Source: Betaproteobacteria bacterium | GTDB lineage: Bacteria; Pseudomonadota; Gammaproteobacteria; Burkholderiales; Rhodocyclaceae | NCBI GenBank assembly: GCA_009781175.1 | Contig: WQYQ01000003.1 | Coordinates: 62,001 to 126,000, forward strand | Direction of reading: 5' to 3' | DNA: 64,000 bases | Shown here: piece after piece, positions 7,420 to 16,185 of the stretch | Numbering within the stretch: the first letter of the stretch is position 1 | Layout of the letters: every line of letters starts with the position of its first letter | Notes under the pieces: generated by a model | What the model was told of the DNA's origin: nothing | Database searches by the model: none | The model's input: only the letters and a program-made list of their open reading frames with translations | Translations under genes and position numbers: made by a program

Positions 7420-9048
7420 CTACCCGCGCCGATAAAGCTTGAACGTTTCGGCCGTGCGGCGGCGGCCGCGTTCGACTTGCCAATACAGGCTCCAGGCGTC
7501 TCCCGGATGCGGCCTGGGTTCATGCGCGCCGCGATAAACGAGCAGCCATTCGCAGGCCGAAGCTTCGGAAGCGCGGGTTTCGAATTCGAGTTTTTCGAGG
7601 TAGGTAAAAGCCGCGAGTTGGCTGGCGCCCATGCCTTCGACGGCAATGCATGTGTGGGGCCGGCTTTGCAGCGCAGCGTGCAATCCGGAAGCGATTTCGT
7701 CATAACGCTTGTCGCGGTCGACAAAACCGCCGAACAGCAGATTGGCAATCGTCCACACGAAAGTAACGCCGGTCGCCCAGGACATTGCGGGACGCAGCGG
7801 GGAGCGCGGCGGGCGGATCACGAGCAGAATCCAGCCGAGCGTCAATAACGCGCCGAGGATCACCACTGGCCACGAAAATTGTGGCACGAATTCCGGCACG
7901 AGCCGGGCAATGTTGCGCGACAGGGGTTGCGGCCAGCCGAACTGCTGGGCGTACCAGGCGAACCACAGGAACAGGCCGAACGCCAATAAAATCATGCGGC
8001 CGAACCAGTCCAAAAAGCTGGCCGCACCGCGCCGCAGGGTCGGCAGGCCGGCGGCGGCAAGCAGGATCAGCGCCGGTACGAGCGGGAGGGCGCTGGCCGG
8101 ACGCAGTGGGCCGGTGCCAATTACCAGGGCGACGGCCAGGCCGAGCCCGGCCAGCGGGAGAACGAAGCGCGCTTCGTGCAGGTGATGACGTTCGCGCCAG
8201 AGTGCCCAGCCCGCCACGGGCCACAAGGGCCACATGAACCAGGCGAGCAGTTGCAGCAACTCACCGGCGCGCGCCAGATGCCGGGTGTGGGGCGCAATGT
8301 CGGTGAGTTCTTGCGCCCACCATACCGTGGCGATCGCGGGCTGGGAAACGAAAAACGGGATCAGCCAAAGCGCCGCGATTGCCGCTGTGATGCCGATGCC
8401 GAGCAGCACGGCTGGAATCAGGCTTGTTTTGCGGTACTCGCGGCAGATGCCGGGAAGGATCAGCCAGAACGGGAGCATCAGTACCAAAGCGGGAAGCCCG
8501 ACCGCGAGAAAACCAAGTCCGGTGGCAAGACCGGCAATGACCGCACCACGGATTGGACGTTCGGGCAAGAGCGCGAAACCGAGAAACGCGGCGGCATTGC
8601 ATGCGAGCAAAGCAAGTTGCGGCTGGAATTCGTGCGCATGCGTGAGCAGTCCGAGTAGCCCGATGCCGAGTAGAACGCTGGCGCGATCGGCCTGTTCTTT
8701 GTAAAGCAAGCGTGCGGTGCGGGCGAGGCAATACAGGGCGATTGCAACGCAGAACGGCGAAGCAAGCCGCGCCGCATCCGGCAACGCCATGATGCTGCCA
8801 AACAGTTTGCCAAACAGCGCGGCAATCCAGTAGTAGAGCGGCGGATTGTCCAAAAACGGCTGGCCCGCGATCGTCGGATACAGCCATTGGCCGTTTTGCA
8901 GCATGTCGTAGACGACGCCGAAATAGGTGCCATCGTCGCCGCGCCAAGGGCCGTGGCCAAGCGTTCCCGGCAATGCGTAGAGCAGGAACAGCAGGCCGAG
9001 CACCCAGGCGGGCAGGTTGGCGGAAGAGGGTTTGGATGCCACGGTCAT
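7420..9048 (-). CDS. ArnT-like GT39 family glycosyltransferase
   Basis: Polytopic membrane protein of 542 aa of the PMT_2/GT39 family (ArnT, dolichyl-phosphate-mannose mannosyltransferase-like). The first periplasmic loop after TM1 has the characteristic acidic segment GPWRGDDGTYFGVVYDML and the later FLDNPPLYYWIAALFGKLFG. At least ten hydrophobic segments follow to about residue 430, then a short soluble C-terminal domain. Such enzymes move a sugar from a polyprenyl-phosphate donor to lipid A, lipids or proteins. No donor-synthesis genes are nearby, so the substrate is unknown. Confidence 0.85.
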   Translation of the reverse strand: MTVASKPSSANLPAWVLGLLFLLYALPGTLGHGPWRGDDGTYFGVVYDMLQNGQWLYPTIAGQPFLDNPPLYYWIAALFGKLFGSIMALPDAARLASPFCVAIALYCLARTARLLYKEQADRASVLLGIGLLGLLTHAHEFQPQLALLACNAAAFLGFALLPERPIRGAVIAGLATGLGFLAVGLPALVLMLPFWLILPGICREYRKTSLIPAVLLGIGITAAIAALWLIPFFVSQPAIATVWWAQELTDIAPHTRHLARAGELLQLLAWFMWPLWPVAGWALWRERHHLHEARFVLPLAGLGLAVALVIGTGPLRPASALPLVPALILLAAAGLPTLRRGAASFLDWFGRMILLAFGLFLWFAWYAQQFGWPQPLSRNIARLVPEFVPQFSWPVVILGALLTLGWILLVIRPPRSPLRPAMSWATGVTFVWTIANLLFGGFVDRDKRYDEIASGLHAALQSRPHTCIAVEGMGASQLAAFTYLEKLEFETRASEASACEWLLVYRGAHEPRPHPGDAWSLYWQVERGRRRTAETFKLYRRG

Positions 9049-9130
9049 GCGTGGATAAGAGCCTTGGACAGAATTTGGAATTCTAGCGGGGATGCGCTCT
9101 GCGCTTCAGATTGCGGCGCAAAAGGAAACA

Positions 9131-9160
9131 AAAAAGGCAGCCGTGAAGCTGCCTTTTTTT
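9131..9160. terminator. Bidirectional terminator between rpmE and the glycosyltransferase gene
   Basis: AAAAAGGCAGC (9131-9141) pairs with GCTGCCTTTTT (9148-9158) around a 6-base loop, with A-runs and T-runs on both sides. It lies just downstream of rpmE on the minus strand. Confidence 0.88.
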
Positions 9161-9181
9161 GCCGGATACGAACCGAATCGC

Positions 9182-9391
9182 TTAAGCGCTGCGGCCGTAC
9201 TTTTGGCGGAAGCGTTCGACACGGCCCGCAGTATCGACCATCTTCTGCTTGCCGGTCCAGAACGGATGGCATTCGGAACACACTTCAACGTGTAGCGCCG
9301 GCTTGGTGAGCGTCGACTTTGTCGTGAAAGTATTGCCGCAGGAACAAGTGATCTGGACTTCTTTGTAATTCGGATGGATTTCGGCTTTCAT
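9182..9391 (-). CDS. rpmE: 50S ribosomal protein L31
   Basis: Small ribosomal protein of 69 aa, located at the 50S central protuberance bridging to 30S. It is the zinc-binding (C+) form: C16 and C18 in CSCGN plus C37 and C40 in CSECHPFW. The start [12 protein letters not shown] matches the family and has an AAGGAAA ribosome site. It is single and monocistronic, with a strong terminator directly after it. Confidence 0.97.
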   Translation of the reverse strand: MKAEIHPNYKEVQITCSCGNTFTTKSTLTKPALHVEVCSECHPFWTGKQKMVDTAGRVERFRQKYGRSA

Positions 9392-9503
9392 GGCGTTTCC
9401 TTTTGCGCTGCCGGTGAATGTGGCCGGCTATTAATTTAACTATTCATTATGATGCGGGTGATGGGTTGAGTCAAGATCTTCCAGGGCTGGCATAATCGCC
9501 GCC

Positions 9504-9887
9504 ATGTTACCTAAGCCGACCGATCCAGGCCGGGAATTCCTGGTTGCCTGCCTTTGCGCCGAGTGGTGCGGAACCTGCCGCGAGTATCGCGATGGTTTTT
9601 TCGCATTGGCCGCAAGTTTTCCTCAGATGGGATTCACGTGGATCGATATCGAGGACCATGCCGAACAGGCCGGCGATCTCGATGTCGAAAACTTTCCCAC
9701 GCTCCTCATCGAGCGCGGCGATGCCGTGCTTTTTCTCGGCACGATGCTTCCTGAACATTATTTGCTGCGGCGCCTGCTCGAAACTTTTCTTGCGCAAACG
9801 GCGGAGGAGAGCAAGCAATATGCCATCGCGACGGCCGAACGGCGCGCCTGGCAGCAGTACGAACTGCGCGCCTTGCTGGCCGCGTAG
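9504..9887 (+). CDS. Thioredoxin-fold protein with WCGTC active site
   Basis: Thioredoxin-like protein of 127 aa. The redox motif W-C22-G-T-C25 follows a short first strand (EFLVACLCAE), and the cis-Pro is in ENFPTLLIERGD. There is no signal peptide, so it is cytoplasmic. Extra Cys at 16 and 18 precede the active site. The C-terminal helix (LLRRLLETFLAQTAEES...) is longer than in classical Trx. It is probably a thiol reductase with unknown partner. Its TAG stop codon is the first part of an inverted-repeat element. Confidence 0.85.
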   Translation: MLPKPTDPGREFLVACLCAEWCGTCREYRDGFFALAASFPQMGFTWIDIEDHAEQAGDLDVENFPTLLIERGDAVLFLGTMLPEHYLLRRLLETFLAQTAEESKQYAIATAERRAWQQYELRALLAA

Positions 9888-9987
9888 AGAATCGCCTAGG
9901 AATTTATACTTTGTCGACTTCGCCTTGCCGTACTACTTGTACTGTCTGCGGCTCGTCTTCGCGTCTAAATTCCTAGGCGATTCTCTA
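9885..9987. repeat. Inverted-repeat element F, copy 1 (perfect 22-bp arms)
   Basis: Arms at 9885-9906 (TAGAGAATCGCC...) and 9966-9987 are perfect reverse complements over 22 bp. The 59-base core begins TACTTTGTCG and contains GCCGTACT...TACTGTCTGCG. A diverged second copy with the same core lies at 32294-32391 between ligA and ligB. The core resembles short intergenic repeats I recall from Neisseriales (GTACTGTCTGCGGCTTCGTC type), suggesting a miniature mobile element widespread in Betaproteobacteria. No ORF. The left arm starts in the stop codon of the thioredoxin-fold gene. Confidence 0.75.
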
Positions 9988-9990
9988 TAC

Positions 9991-10025
9991 AAAAGCCCGC
10001 ATCTGAATCGATGCGGGCTTTTGTT
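9991..10025. terminator. Bidirectional terminator between convergent genes
   Basis: AAAAGCCCGCAT (9991-10002) pairs perfectly with ATGCGGGCTTTT (10011-10022) around an 8-base loop. It separates the thioredoxin-fold gene from the convergent aminotransferase gene and can work in both directions. Confidence 0.9.
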
Positions 10026-10045
10026 TGCTGCGAATGCCAGCGTTT

Positions 10046-11254
10046 TTAGTCCTTCATGACTTTCGCGAGGGCGTCGGCAACATAGTCGAGGTTCTTGTTG
10101 TTGAGCGCCGCGACGCAGATGCGCCCCGTCGACACCGCATAGATGCCGGCTTCGGTTTTGAGTTGTTCGACTTGCACCGCGGACAGGCCGGTGTAGGAAA
10201 ACATGCCGCGCTGACGGGTGACGAACGAAAGATCGCGCGTTACGCCGCGCGCCGCGAGCTTCTCCGCAAGGCCCGCGCGCATGGCGCGAATCCGGTTACG
10301 CATGCTGGCCAGTTCGTCTTCCCAGAGCTGGCGTAGTTCCGGTGTCGACAGGACCTGGGCGACGACGGCGCCGCCGTGCGTCGGCGGATTCGAATAGTTG
10401 GTGCGGATCACGCGCTTGACTTGCGAAAGCACGCGCCCGGCTTCATCTTTGTTCGCGGCGACGATGCTCAGCGCGCCGACGCGCTCGCCGTACAGCGAAA
10501 ACGATTTCGAGAACGAGCTTGAGATGAAAAACTGTAGGCCGCTGCTGGAGAAAGCGCGCACGGCAACCGCGTCGGCATCGATGCCTTCGGCGAAACCTTG
10601 GTAGGCCATATCGAGGAAGGGAACGAGACCTTTTGCGCGGCAGACGGCGACGACCTCGTTCCACTGTGCATCGGACAAGTCCGCGCCGGTCGGGTTGTGG
10701 CAGCAGGCGTGCAGAACGACGACCGAGCCTGCCGGCAGGCTTTCGAGTTTCGTTTTCATGCCGGCGAAATTCACGCCGCCGGTGGCCGCGTCGTAGTACG
10801 GATAGGTTTCGACCGGGAAACCGGCGGCTTCGAACAGTGCGCGGTGGTTTTCCCAGCTTGGGTCGGAGATATACACCGTTCCTTGCGGCACGAGACGCTT
10901 GAGAAAGTCGGCGCCGACCTTGAGCGCGCCGGTGCCACCGAGCGCTTCGATCGTGACGACTTGGCTGTTGGCGAGCAGCGGCGAATCTTTGCCGAACAGC
11001 AAGACCTGGACCGCGTTGTTGTAGGCGGCGAGACCTTCGATCGCCTGATAGCCACGCGACGGCATCGCTTCGAGCCGGGCCTTTTCGGCCGTTTTGACCG
11101 CGGCGAGCAGCGGAATCTTGCCGTTGTCGTCGTAGTAGACGCCGACGCCGAGGTTCACCTTGGTCGTGCGCGTGTCGGCATTAAAAGCTTCGTTGAGGCC
11201 GAGAATCGGGTCACGCGGGGCCATCTCCACCGCGGCGAAAAGCGAGGCTGTCAT
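10046..11254 (-). CDS. Aromatic amino acid / aspartate aminotransferase
   Basis: Class I PLP-dependent aminotransferase of 402 aa (AspC/TyrB family). The segment SSSFSKSFSLYGERVG contains the Schiff-base lysine. HACCHNPTGADL and the N-terminal KVNLGVGVYYDDNGKIPLL are diagnostic of the Ia subfamily used for aspartate, tyrosine and phenylalanine. The start is placed at MTASLFAAVEM because TGGAG precedes it; an 18-codon extension is possible but unlike the family. It is divergent from a 2-oxoacid oxidoreductase operon, suggesting that the aromatic 2-oxoacids it makes may be oxidised by that complex (inference). Confidence 0.9.
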   Translation of the reverse strand: MTASLFAAVEMAPRDPILGLNEAFNADTRTTKVNLGVGVYYDDNGKIPLLAAVKTAEKARLEAMPSRGYQAIEGLAAYNNAVQVLLFGKDSPLLANSQVVTIEALGGTGALKVGADFLKRLVPQGTVYISDPSWENHRALFEAAGFPVETYPYYDAATGGVNFAGMKTKLESLPAGSVVVLHACCHNPTGADLSDAQWNEVVAVCRAKGLVPFLDMAYQGFAEGIDADAVAVRAFSSSGLQFFISSSFSKSFSLYGERVGALSIVAANKDEAGRVLSQVKRVIRTNYSNPPTHGGAVVAQVLSTPELRQLWEDELASMRNRIRAMRAGLAEKLAARGVTRDLSFVTRQRGMFSYTGLSAVQVEQLKTEAGIYAVSTGRICVAALNNKNLDYVADALAKVMKD

Positions 11255-11460
11255 TATTATTACTCCAGGATTGGGTAAAGCGGCGTAAAAGCCTGAAAAC
11301 CGAAACAAACGAATTAATATACCACCTTGACGCCGGTCTCATTTTAGTTGGGACGACTATGGAACCAAACCTTACATGGCTTTGACGCTTTTTGGGTGCG
11401 GACTTGCTTCAGTCCAGAAATTGAGCGATCTTAGATTTTCACTTTGGCGCTCATGACGTA

Positions 11461-11590
11461 CCGTGAATCACCCCAAGCTGAAGCTTGGGGCTTCTTCGCC
11501 ACAAATCAGGGCGCCTTTGGCGCCAGTAACACTTGTCTTGCTAGAGCCCGCCATGAATGGCGGGGTTTGTGCTCGACTCGTGGTCATCGA
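11461..11590 (-). ncRNA. Structured repeat element, copy B (minus orientation)
   Basis: Reverse complement matches copy A through its length. H3 is 11471-11490 (CCCCAAGC TTCA GCTTGGGG on the minus strand, perfect), H2 11510-11524 (GGCGCC AAA GGCGCC, perfect), H1 about 11545-11566 around a GCCATTCATGGC core; the 5' end (ATGACCACGAG on minus) is near 11587. It lies in the 372-bp gap 11255-11626 between the divergent aminotransferase and the 2-oxoacid oxidoreductase operon. The rest of that gap (11255-11460 and 11591-11626) shows no gene; promoters for both operons are expected there but none is clear. Confidence 0.6.
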
Positions 11591-11626
11591 GCTAGATAGA
11601 TTTTGAGCGCAAGCCGGGAGCGATAA

Positions 11627-12208
11627 ATGTTTCAGGTGCGAATTCATGGGCGTGGCGGGCAGGGCGTCGTGACGGCCGCCGAGATGCTTTCCGTAGCGGC
11701 TTTCCTTGAAGGGCGTCACGCCCAGGCGGTGCCGAGTTTCGGTTCGGAGCGGACGGGCGCGCCGGTTGTCGCGTTTTGCCGTATCGACGATCATCCGATC
11801 CGCTCGCGCGAGCCGGTGCTCCGGCCGGACGCGCTGATCGTGCAAGACCCGACTTTGCTGCATCAGGTCGATTTATTCGCGGGTGTGACGAACGACGGCT
11901 ATCTCGTGCTCAACACGAACCGGAGTTTCGAACAGCTTGGGTTGGGCGAGTTTCTGACGAAGTTCCGGCCCGAACGTTTGATCAGCGTTGCGGCGACCGA
12001 GCTGGCCCTCAAGCATGTCGGGCGCCCGCTGCCGAATGTGCCTTTGCTCGGCGCGTTCGCAGCGGTATCCGGCTTGATTTCGATCGAGTCCGTGGAGGCC
12101 GCGGTGCGTGGGCGTTTCGAGGGCGCGATTGCCGATGCCAATGTCGCCGCGGCGGCGGAGGCTTACGCGATTGCGCGCGCCGAGATGGAGGAGGCCGCTC
12201 ATGTTTAA
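11627..12208 (+). CDS. 2-oxoacid:acceptor oxidoreductase, gamma subunit
   Basis: Gamma-type subunit (193 aa) of a pyruvate/2-oxoacid:ferredoxin oxidoreductase. It opens with the conserved Gly-rich segment IHGRGGQGVVTAAEMLS and has the SFGSERTGAPV motif of PorG/PadE proteins. It is first gene of a four-gene operon (gamma, alpha, beta, GltD-ferredoxin fusion). The ATG is preceded by GGGAGCG. Related complexes oxidise pyruvate, branched 2-oxoacids, indolepyruvate or phenylglyoxylate; gene order and the flavoprotein partner favour a phenylglyoxylate-dehydrogenase-like or aromatic 2-oxoacid enzyme here, which is inference. Confidence 0.88.
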   Translation: MFQVRIHGRGGQGVVTAAEMLSVAAFLEGRHAQAVPSFGSERTGAPVVAFCRIDDHPIRSREPVLRPDALIVQDPTLLHQVDLFAGVTNDGYLVLNTNRSFEQLGLGEFLTKFRPERLISVAATELALKHVGRPLPNVPLLGAFAAVSGLISIESVEAAVRGRFEGAIADANVAAAAEAYAIARAEMEEAAHV

Positions 12209-13451
12209 ACAGATCGAAGGCTCGCAGGCCGTGGCGGAAACGGTGGCGCTGTGCCGGCCGGAAGTGATTTGCGCGTATCCGATCTCGCCTCAGACGCATA
12301 TTGTCGAAGGGCTCGGTGCGCTGGTGAAGGGCGGTCAGTTGCAGCCGTGCGAATTCATCAATGTCGAATCCGAGTTCGCCGCCATGTCAGTCGCGATTGG
12401 CGCGTCGGCCGCTGGCGCGCGCAGTTACACGGCGACCGCGAGCCAGGGCCTGCTGTTCATGACGGAGGCGGTCTACAACGCGTCGGGGCTCGGTTTGCCA
12501 ATCGTGATGACGGTAGCGAACCGTGCGATCGGTGCGCCGATCAATATCTGGAACGATCATTCCGATTCGATGAGTCAGCGCGATTGCGGCTGGATTCAGC
12601 TTTTTGCCGAAAGCAATCAGGACGCCGTCGATCTGCATATTCAGGGCTTCCGCCTCGCGGAAGAGTTGTCGCTGCCGGTCATGGTGTGCATGGATGGCTT
12701 CATCCTCACGCATGCCTACGAGCGTATCGATGTTCCGAGCCAGGAACAGGTCGACGCCTTCCTGCCTAGTTACGTTCCGCGCCAGGTGCTCGACCCCGCG
12801 CAGCCGGTGACGATAGGCGCGATGGTCGGGCCGGAAGCCTTCACGGAAGTGCGCTATCTCGCGCATGCCAAGCAATTACAGGCACTCGATTTGATCCCGC
12901 GGATCGGTGCCGAATTCAGCAAGGTTTTCGGCCGCGATGCGGGCGGTCTGCTGCGTGCCTATCGCATCGAAGATGCGGAAACGGTCGTCGTCGCGCTGGG
13001 TTCCGTGCTCGGCACGATCAAGGATACGGTCGATACGCTGCGCGTGGCGGGGCATAAGATCGGCGTGCTCGGTATCTGTAGTTTCCGCCCTTTCCCCTTG
13101 CAGGCCGTCGCGCAAGCGCTGGCGGGCGCGCAACGTATCGTCGTGGTCGAAAAAAGTTTCTCGGTTGGCATCGGTGGCATTGTGGCGACGGACGTGCGCA
13201 TGGCCTTGCAGAACGCGCAGCAGCAAGTGTTTACCGTGGTGGCCGGACTCGGCGGACGCCCGATTACCTGCGCGGCCTTGCAGAGAGCCTTTTCCCAGGC
13301 GATCGAAGGCCGGCTCGAAGCCTTGCATTTTCTCGATCTCGACCGCGAAGTTGTCGAGCGCGAGTTGGCGCGCGAGCGTTCGGAAAGGCGCACCGGCCCG
13401 ACGGCGGTGAATATTCTGCGCGACAAGCGCGCGGCTTGGCGTACTCGTTGA
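12201..13451 (+). CDS. 2-oxoacid:acceptor oxidoreductase, alpha subunit
   Basis: Alpha subunit (416 aa) with the pyrimidine-binding domain first (ICAYPISPQTHIVEGL, then FINVESEFAAMSVAIGASAAG) and the transketolase C-like domain II after about residue 225. The ATG lies 8 bases inside the end of the gamma gene and is preceded by GGAGGAGG, showing tight coupling. Together with gamma and beta subunits it forms the TPP-dependent core that decarboxylates a 2-oxoacid to its acyl-CoA and passes two electrons to ferredoxin. Confidence 0.9.
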   Translation: MFKQIEGSQAVAETVALCRPEVICAYPISPQTHIVEGLGALVKGGQLQPCEFINVESEFAAMSVAIGASAAGARSYTATASQGLLFMTEAVYNASGLGLPIVMTVANRAIGAPINIWNDHSDSMSQRDCGWIQLFAESNQDAVDLHIQGFRLAEELSLPVMVCMDGFILTHAYERIDVPSQEQVDAFLPSYVPRQVLDPAQPVTIGAMVGPEAFTEVRYLAHAKQLQALDLIPRIGAEFSKVFGRDAGGLLRAYRIEDAETVVVALGSVLGTIKDTVDTLRVAGHKIGVLGICSFRPFPLQAVAQALAGAQRIVVVEKSFSVGIGGIVATDVRMALQNAQQQVFTVVAGLGGRPITCAALQRAFSQAIEGRLEALHFLDLDREVVERELARERSERRTGPTAVNILRDKRAAWRTR

Positions 13452-13462
13452 GGAGGTGAGGC

Positions 13463-14488
13463 ATGTCTTTCAGTCCAGCCAAGTTTTATCAGACAGGCAC
13501 CTTCACGGTCGGCAACCGTTTGTTGCCCGAAGATCTGCGCACGGTTCAGGCCGATACCGAGCGGACGAACGCGCTCAATTCCGGCCATCGTGCCTGCCAG
13601 GGCTGCGGCGAAGCGCTCGGGGCGCGCTATGCGGTAGACGCCGCGGTGCAGGCGGCGGGCGGCCAGATGATCGCGGTCAACGCCACCGGCTGCCTGGAAG
13701 TCTTTTCCACCCCGTATCCGGAAAGCTCCTGGCAGGTGCCGTGGATTCACTCTCTGTTCGGCAATGCGGCCGCGGTGGCGACAGGCGTCGCGGCGGCCTT
13801 GCGCGTCAAGCAGCGCGGGAATGTGCGCGTATTGGCGCAGGGGGGCGACGGCGGCACGACCGATATCGGTTTTGGCTGCCTTTCCGGCATGTTCGAACGT
13901 AACGATGATGTGCTCTACATCTGTTACGACAACGAAGCCTATATGAACACCGGGGTGCAGCGTTCTTCCGCGACGCCGCCGGGCGCGCGAACCGCGACGA
14001 CGATGCCGCTCGGCTCCGAACCCGGCAACGTGTTCGGCCAAGGCAAGAATCTGCCGCTGATCGCGATGGCGCACGAAATTCCTTACGTGGCGACCGCCAC
14101 GGTCGCCGGTCTGCACGACCTCGAATACAAGGTGCGGCGCGCTATGGAAATTCGCGGCGCGCGTTATCTGCATGTGTTCGTGCCGTGTCCGCTCGGTTGG
14201 GGCGCGGCGCCGCACGACACGATCCGGCTGGCGCGGCTGGCGAAAGAGTCGGGTATCTTTCCCGTGTTCGAAGCCGAGCATGGCGAAGTCGTGAGTGTTT
14301 TGAAGATTCGCAACAAAGTGCCGGTGGATGATTACCTGCGTGCCCAGAAGCGTTTCGCGCACTTGTTCGGCAGCCATCCGCGCCCCGATATCGTGGCGCG
14401 CATTCAAGCCGAAGCCGATCGCAACGTGCGGCGTTTCGGTTTGCTCGATGCGGCGGAGCCGGAAGCCGCCGCGCCGGTCCAGCCTTAA
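13463..14488 (+). CDS. 2-oxoacid:acceptor oxidoreductase, beta (TPP-binding) subunit
   Basis: Beta subunit of 341 aa. It has Fe-S ligands in RACQGCGEALGARY and a further Cys in NATGCLEVFSTPYP, and the TPP/Mg motif GGDGGTTDIGFGCLSG followed by YDNEAYMNTGVQRS. This is the catalytic subunit family of PorB/PadI/VorB. The GAGGAGGTGAG region before the ATG at 13463 is a strong ribosome site. The substrate specificity cannot be deduced from these motifs. Confidence 0.9.
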   Translation: MSFSPAKFYQTGTFTVGNRLLPEDLRTVQADTERTNALNSGHRACQGCGEALGARYAVDAAVQAAGGQMIAVNATGCLEVFSTPYPESSWQVPWIHSLFGNAAAVATGVAAALRVKQRGNVRVLAQGGDGGTTDIGFGCLSGMFERNDDVLYICYDNEAYMNTGVQRSSATPPGARTATTMPLGSEPGNVFGQGKNLPLIAMAHEIPYVATATVAGLHDLEYKVRRAMEIRGARYLHVFVPCPLGWGAAPHDTIRLARLAKESGIFPVFEAEHGEVVSVLKIRNKVPVDDYLRAQKRFAHLFGSHPRPDIVARIQAEADRNVRRFGLLDAAEPEAAAPVQP

Positions 14489-14507
14489 AAGTTTGGAGTC
14501 TCGCGTA

Positions 14508-16136
14508 ATGGAAAAACCCTTTGCGATTACGCTCGATGTCGGATCTTCGCTCGCCAACAAGACGGGCGCGTGGCGGACCGAGCGGCCGGTCTATCTGGAC
14601 CGACTCCCTCCCTGCAATGCCGCCTGCCCCGCGGGCGAAAACATTCAGGCTTGGCTTTTCGAGGCCGAGTCGGGCGACTATGAAGCCGCGTGGCGCAGCT
14701 TGGTGCGCGACAACCCGATGCCGGCCGTGATGGGGCGCGTCTGCTACCGGCCCTGCCAGACGGCATGCAACCGCGGCAAGCTCGATTTGCCGGTCGGGAT
14801 CAACTCGGTCGAAGAGTTCCTCGGCGACGAGGCAATCCGGCGTGGCTGGCAATTCGACCTGCCGCAACAAGAGTCGGGTCGCAAGGTGATGGTCGTCGGC
14901 GCGGGGCCGTCCGGGCTTTCGGCGGCCTATCACCTGCGCCGGCTCGGCCACCAGGTCACGATCTGCGAAGCCGGGCCGATGGCCGGCGGCATGATGCGTT
15001 TCGGCATTCCGAAGTACCGCTTGCCGCGTGAAGTGCTCGATGCCGAAGTCGCGCGGATTCTGGCGATGGGCGTCGAATTGCAATTGAATAAGCGCATCGA
15101 CGATCTGCGCGGCGCGATGCAGGCGGGCGGTTTCGATGCCGTGTTTCTCGCGATCGGCGCGCAGCGCGCGCGGCGCGCCGAAATCCCCGCCGGGGGTTCG
15201 GCGCATGTGCTCGATGCGGTCAGCCTGCTGCGCAGCATGGAAGGTGAAGAGCCCCCGCAGATCGGCCGTCGGGTCGTGATCTACGGCGGCGGCAACACCG
15301 CGATCGACGTTGCGCGCACGGCCAGGCGGCTCGGCGCGGAGGAAGCGATCATCGTCTATCGCCGCAACCGCGAACGGATGCCCGCGCACGATTTCGAGGT
15401 CGAGGAAGCCATCGAAGAGGGCGTGCTGATGAAGTGGCTCTCGCTGATCCGCGATGTCGACGACAGCGGTACGATGACGGTCGAGAAGGTCGTGCTCAAC
15501 GAGGAAGGCAAACCGACGCCAACCGGCGAGTACGAAACTTTGGAAGCTGACACGCTCGTGCTCGCGCTCGGCCAGGAAGTCGATCTGTCCCTGCTCAAGG
15601 GCATTGCCGAAATCAAGATCAGCGACGGCGTGGTCGAGGTCGACCGGCAGATGATGACGGGTTATGCCGGCATCTTCGCCGGTGGCGACATGGTGCCCGC
15701 CGAACGCACAGTGACCGTGGCGATCGGCCACGGTAAGAAGGCCGCGCGGAATATCGACGCCTGGTTGCGCGGCGAGCGTTGCGAACCGCCGCCCAAGCAT
15801 GAAATCGCCGAGTTCGAAAAGCTCAATACCTGGTACTACACCGATGCGCCGAAAACGCTGCGGCCAATGCTCGACATCGTGCGCCGCCAGACGAGTTTCG
15901 ACGAAGTCGTGGGCCAGCTCGACGAATCGAATGCGCTCTTCGAAGCGCGGCGCTGCCTGTCCTGCGGCAACTGTTTCGAGTGCGACAACTGCTACGGCGT
16001 GTGTCCCGACAACGCGGTAATCAAACTCGGGCCGGGTAAGCGTTTCCGCTTCAACTACGACTATTGCAAGGGCTGCGGTATCTGCGCGGCGGAATGCCCG
16101 TGCGGCGCGATCAAGATGGTGCCGGAAGAAATTTAA
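14508..16136 (+). CDS. GltD-like FAD/NAD(P) oxidoreductase fused to a 2[4Fe-4S] ferredoxin
   Basis: Fusion of 542 aa. The N-terminal region has Cys-rich Fe-S segments (CNAACPAGENIQ, CYRPCQTACNRG) as in glutamate synthase small subunits. An FAD dinucleotide fold follows (VVGAGPSGLSAAYHL, about 130), then the NAD(P) fold (YGGGNTAIDVARTARRLG) and the GDMV FAD-binding end. After residue about 475 comes a PorD-type domain with CLSCGNCFECDNC...CP and CKGCGICAAECPCGA, enough for two [4Fe-4S] clusters. Joined to the three upstream subunits, it would move electrons from the TPP core to NAD(P), like PadH in phenylglyoxylate:NAD+ oxidoreductase. The start is the ATG after GGAG at 14494. Confidence 0.87.
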   Translation: MEKPFAITLDVGSSLANKTGAWRTERPVYLDRLPPCNAACPAGENIQAWLFEAESGDYEAAWRSLVRDNPMPAVMGRVCYRPCQTACNRGKLDLPVGINSVEEFLGDEAIRRGWQFDLPQQESGRKVMVVGAGPSGLSAAYHLRRLGHQVTICEAGPMAGGMMRFGIPKYRLPREVLDAEVARILAMGVELQLNKRIDDLRGAMQAGGFDAVFLAIGAQRARRAEIPAGGSAHVLDAVSLLRSMEGEEPPQIGRRVVIYGGGNTAIDVARTARRLGAEEAIIVYRRNRERMPAHDFEVEEAIEEGVLMKWLSLIRDVDDSGTMTVEKVVLNEEGKPTPTGEYETLEADTLVLALGQEVDLSLLKGIAEIKISDGVVEVDRQMMTGYAGIFAGGDMVPAERTVTVAIGHGKKAARNIDAWLRGERCEPPPKHEIAEFEKLNTWYYTDAPKTLRPMLDIVRRQTSFDEVVGQLDESNALFEARRCLSCGNCFECDNCYGVCPDNAVIKLGPGKRFRFNYDYCKGCGICAAECPCGAIKMVPEEI

Positions 16137-16185
16137 ATAGCCTCGCCGTTGGGGCTAAACTGTCAAATTTGGTCCCGACTTTTTG

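Noticed and set aside
7395-7425. GGTTCAAGTC followed by CGTGCCCTACC, resembling a tRNA T-arm end
   Set aside because: No acceptor, D-arm or anticodon arm can be formed upstream; the region is the structured repeat instead.
16137-16160. TAGCC...GGCTA hairpin after the 2-oxoacid oxidoreductase operon as terminator
   Set aside because: Only a 5-bp stem with a long loop and no T-run; too weak to list.
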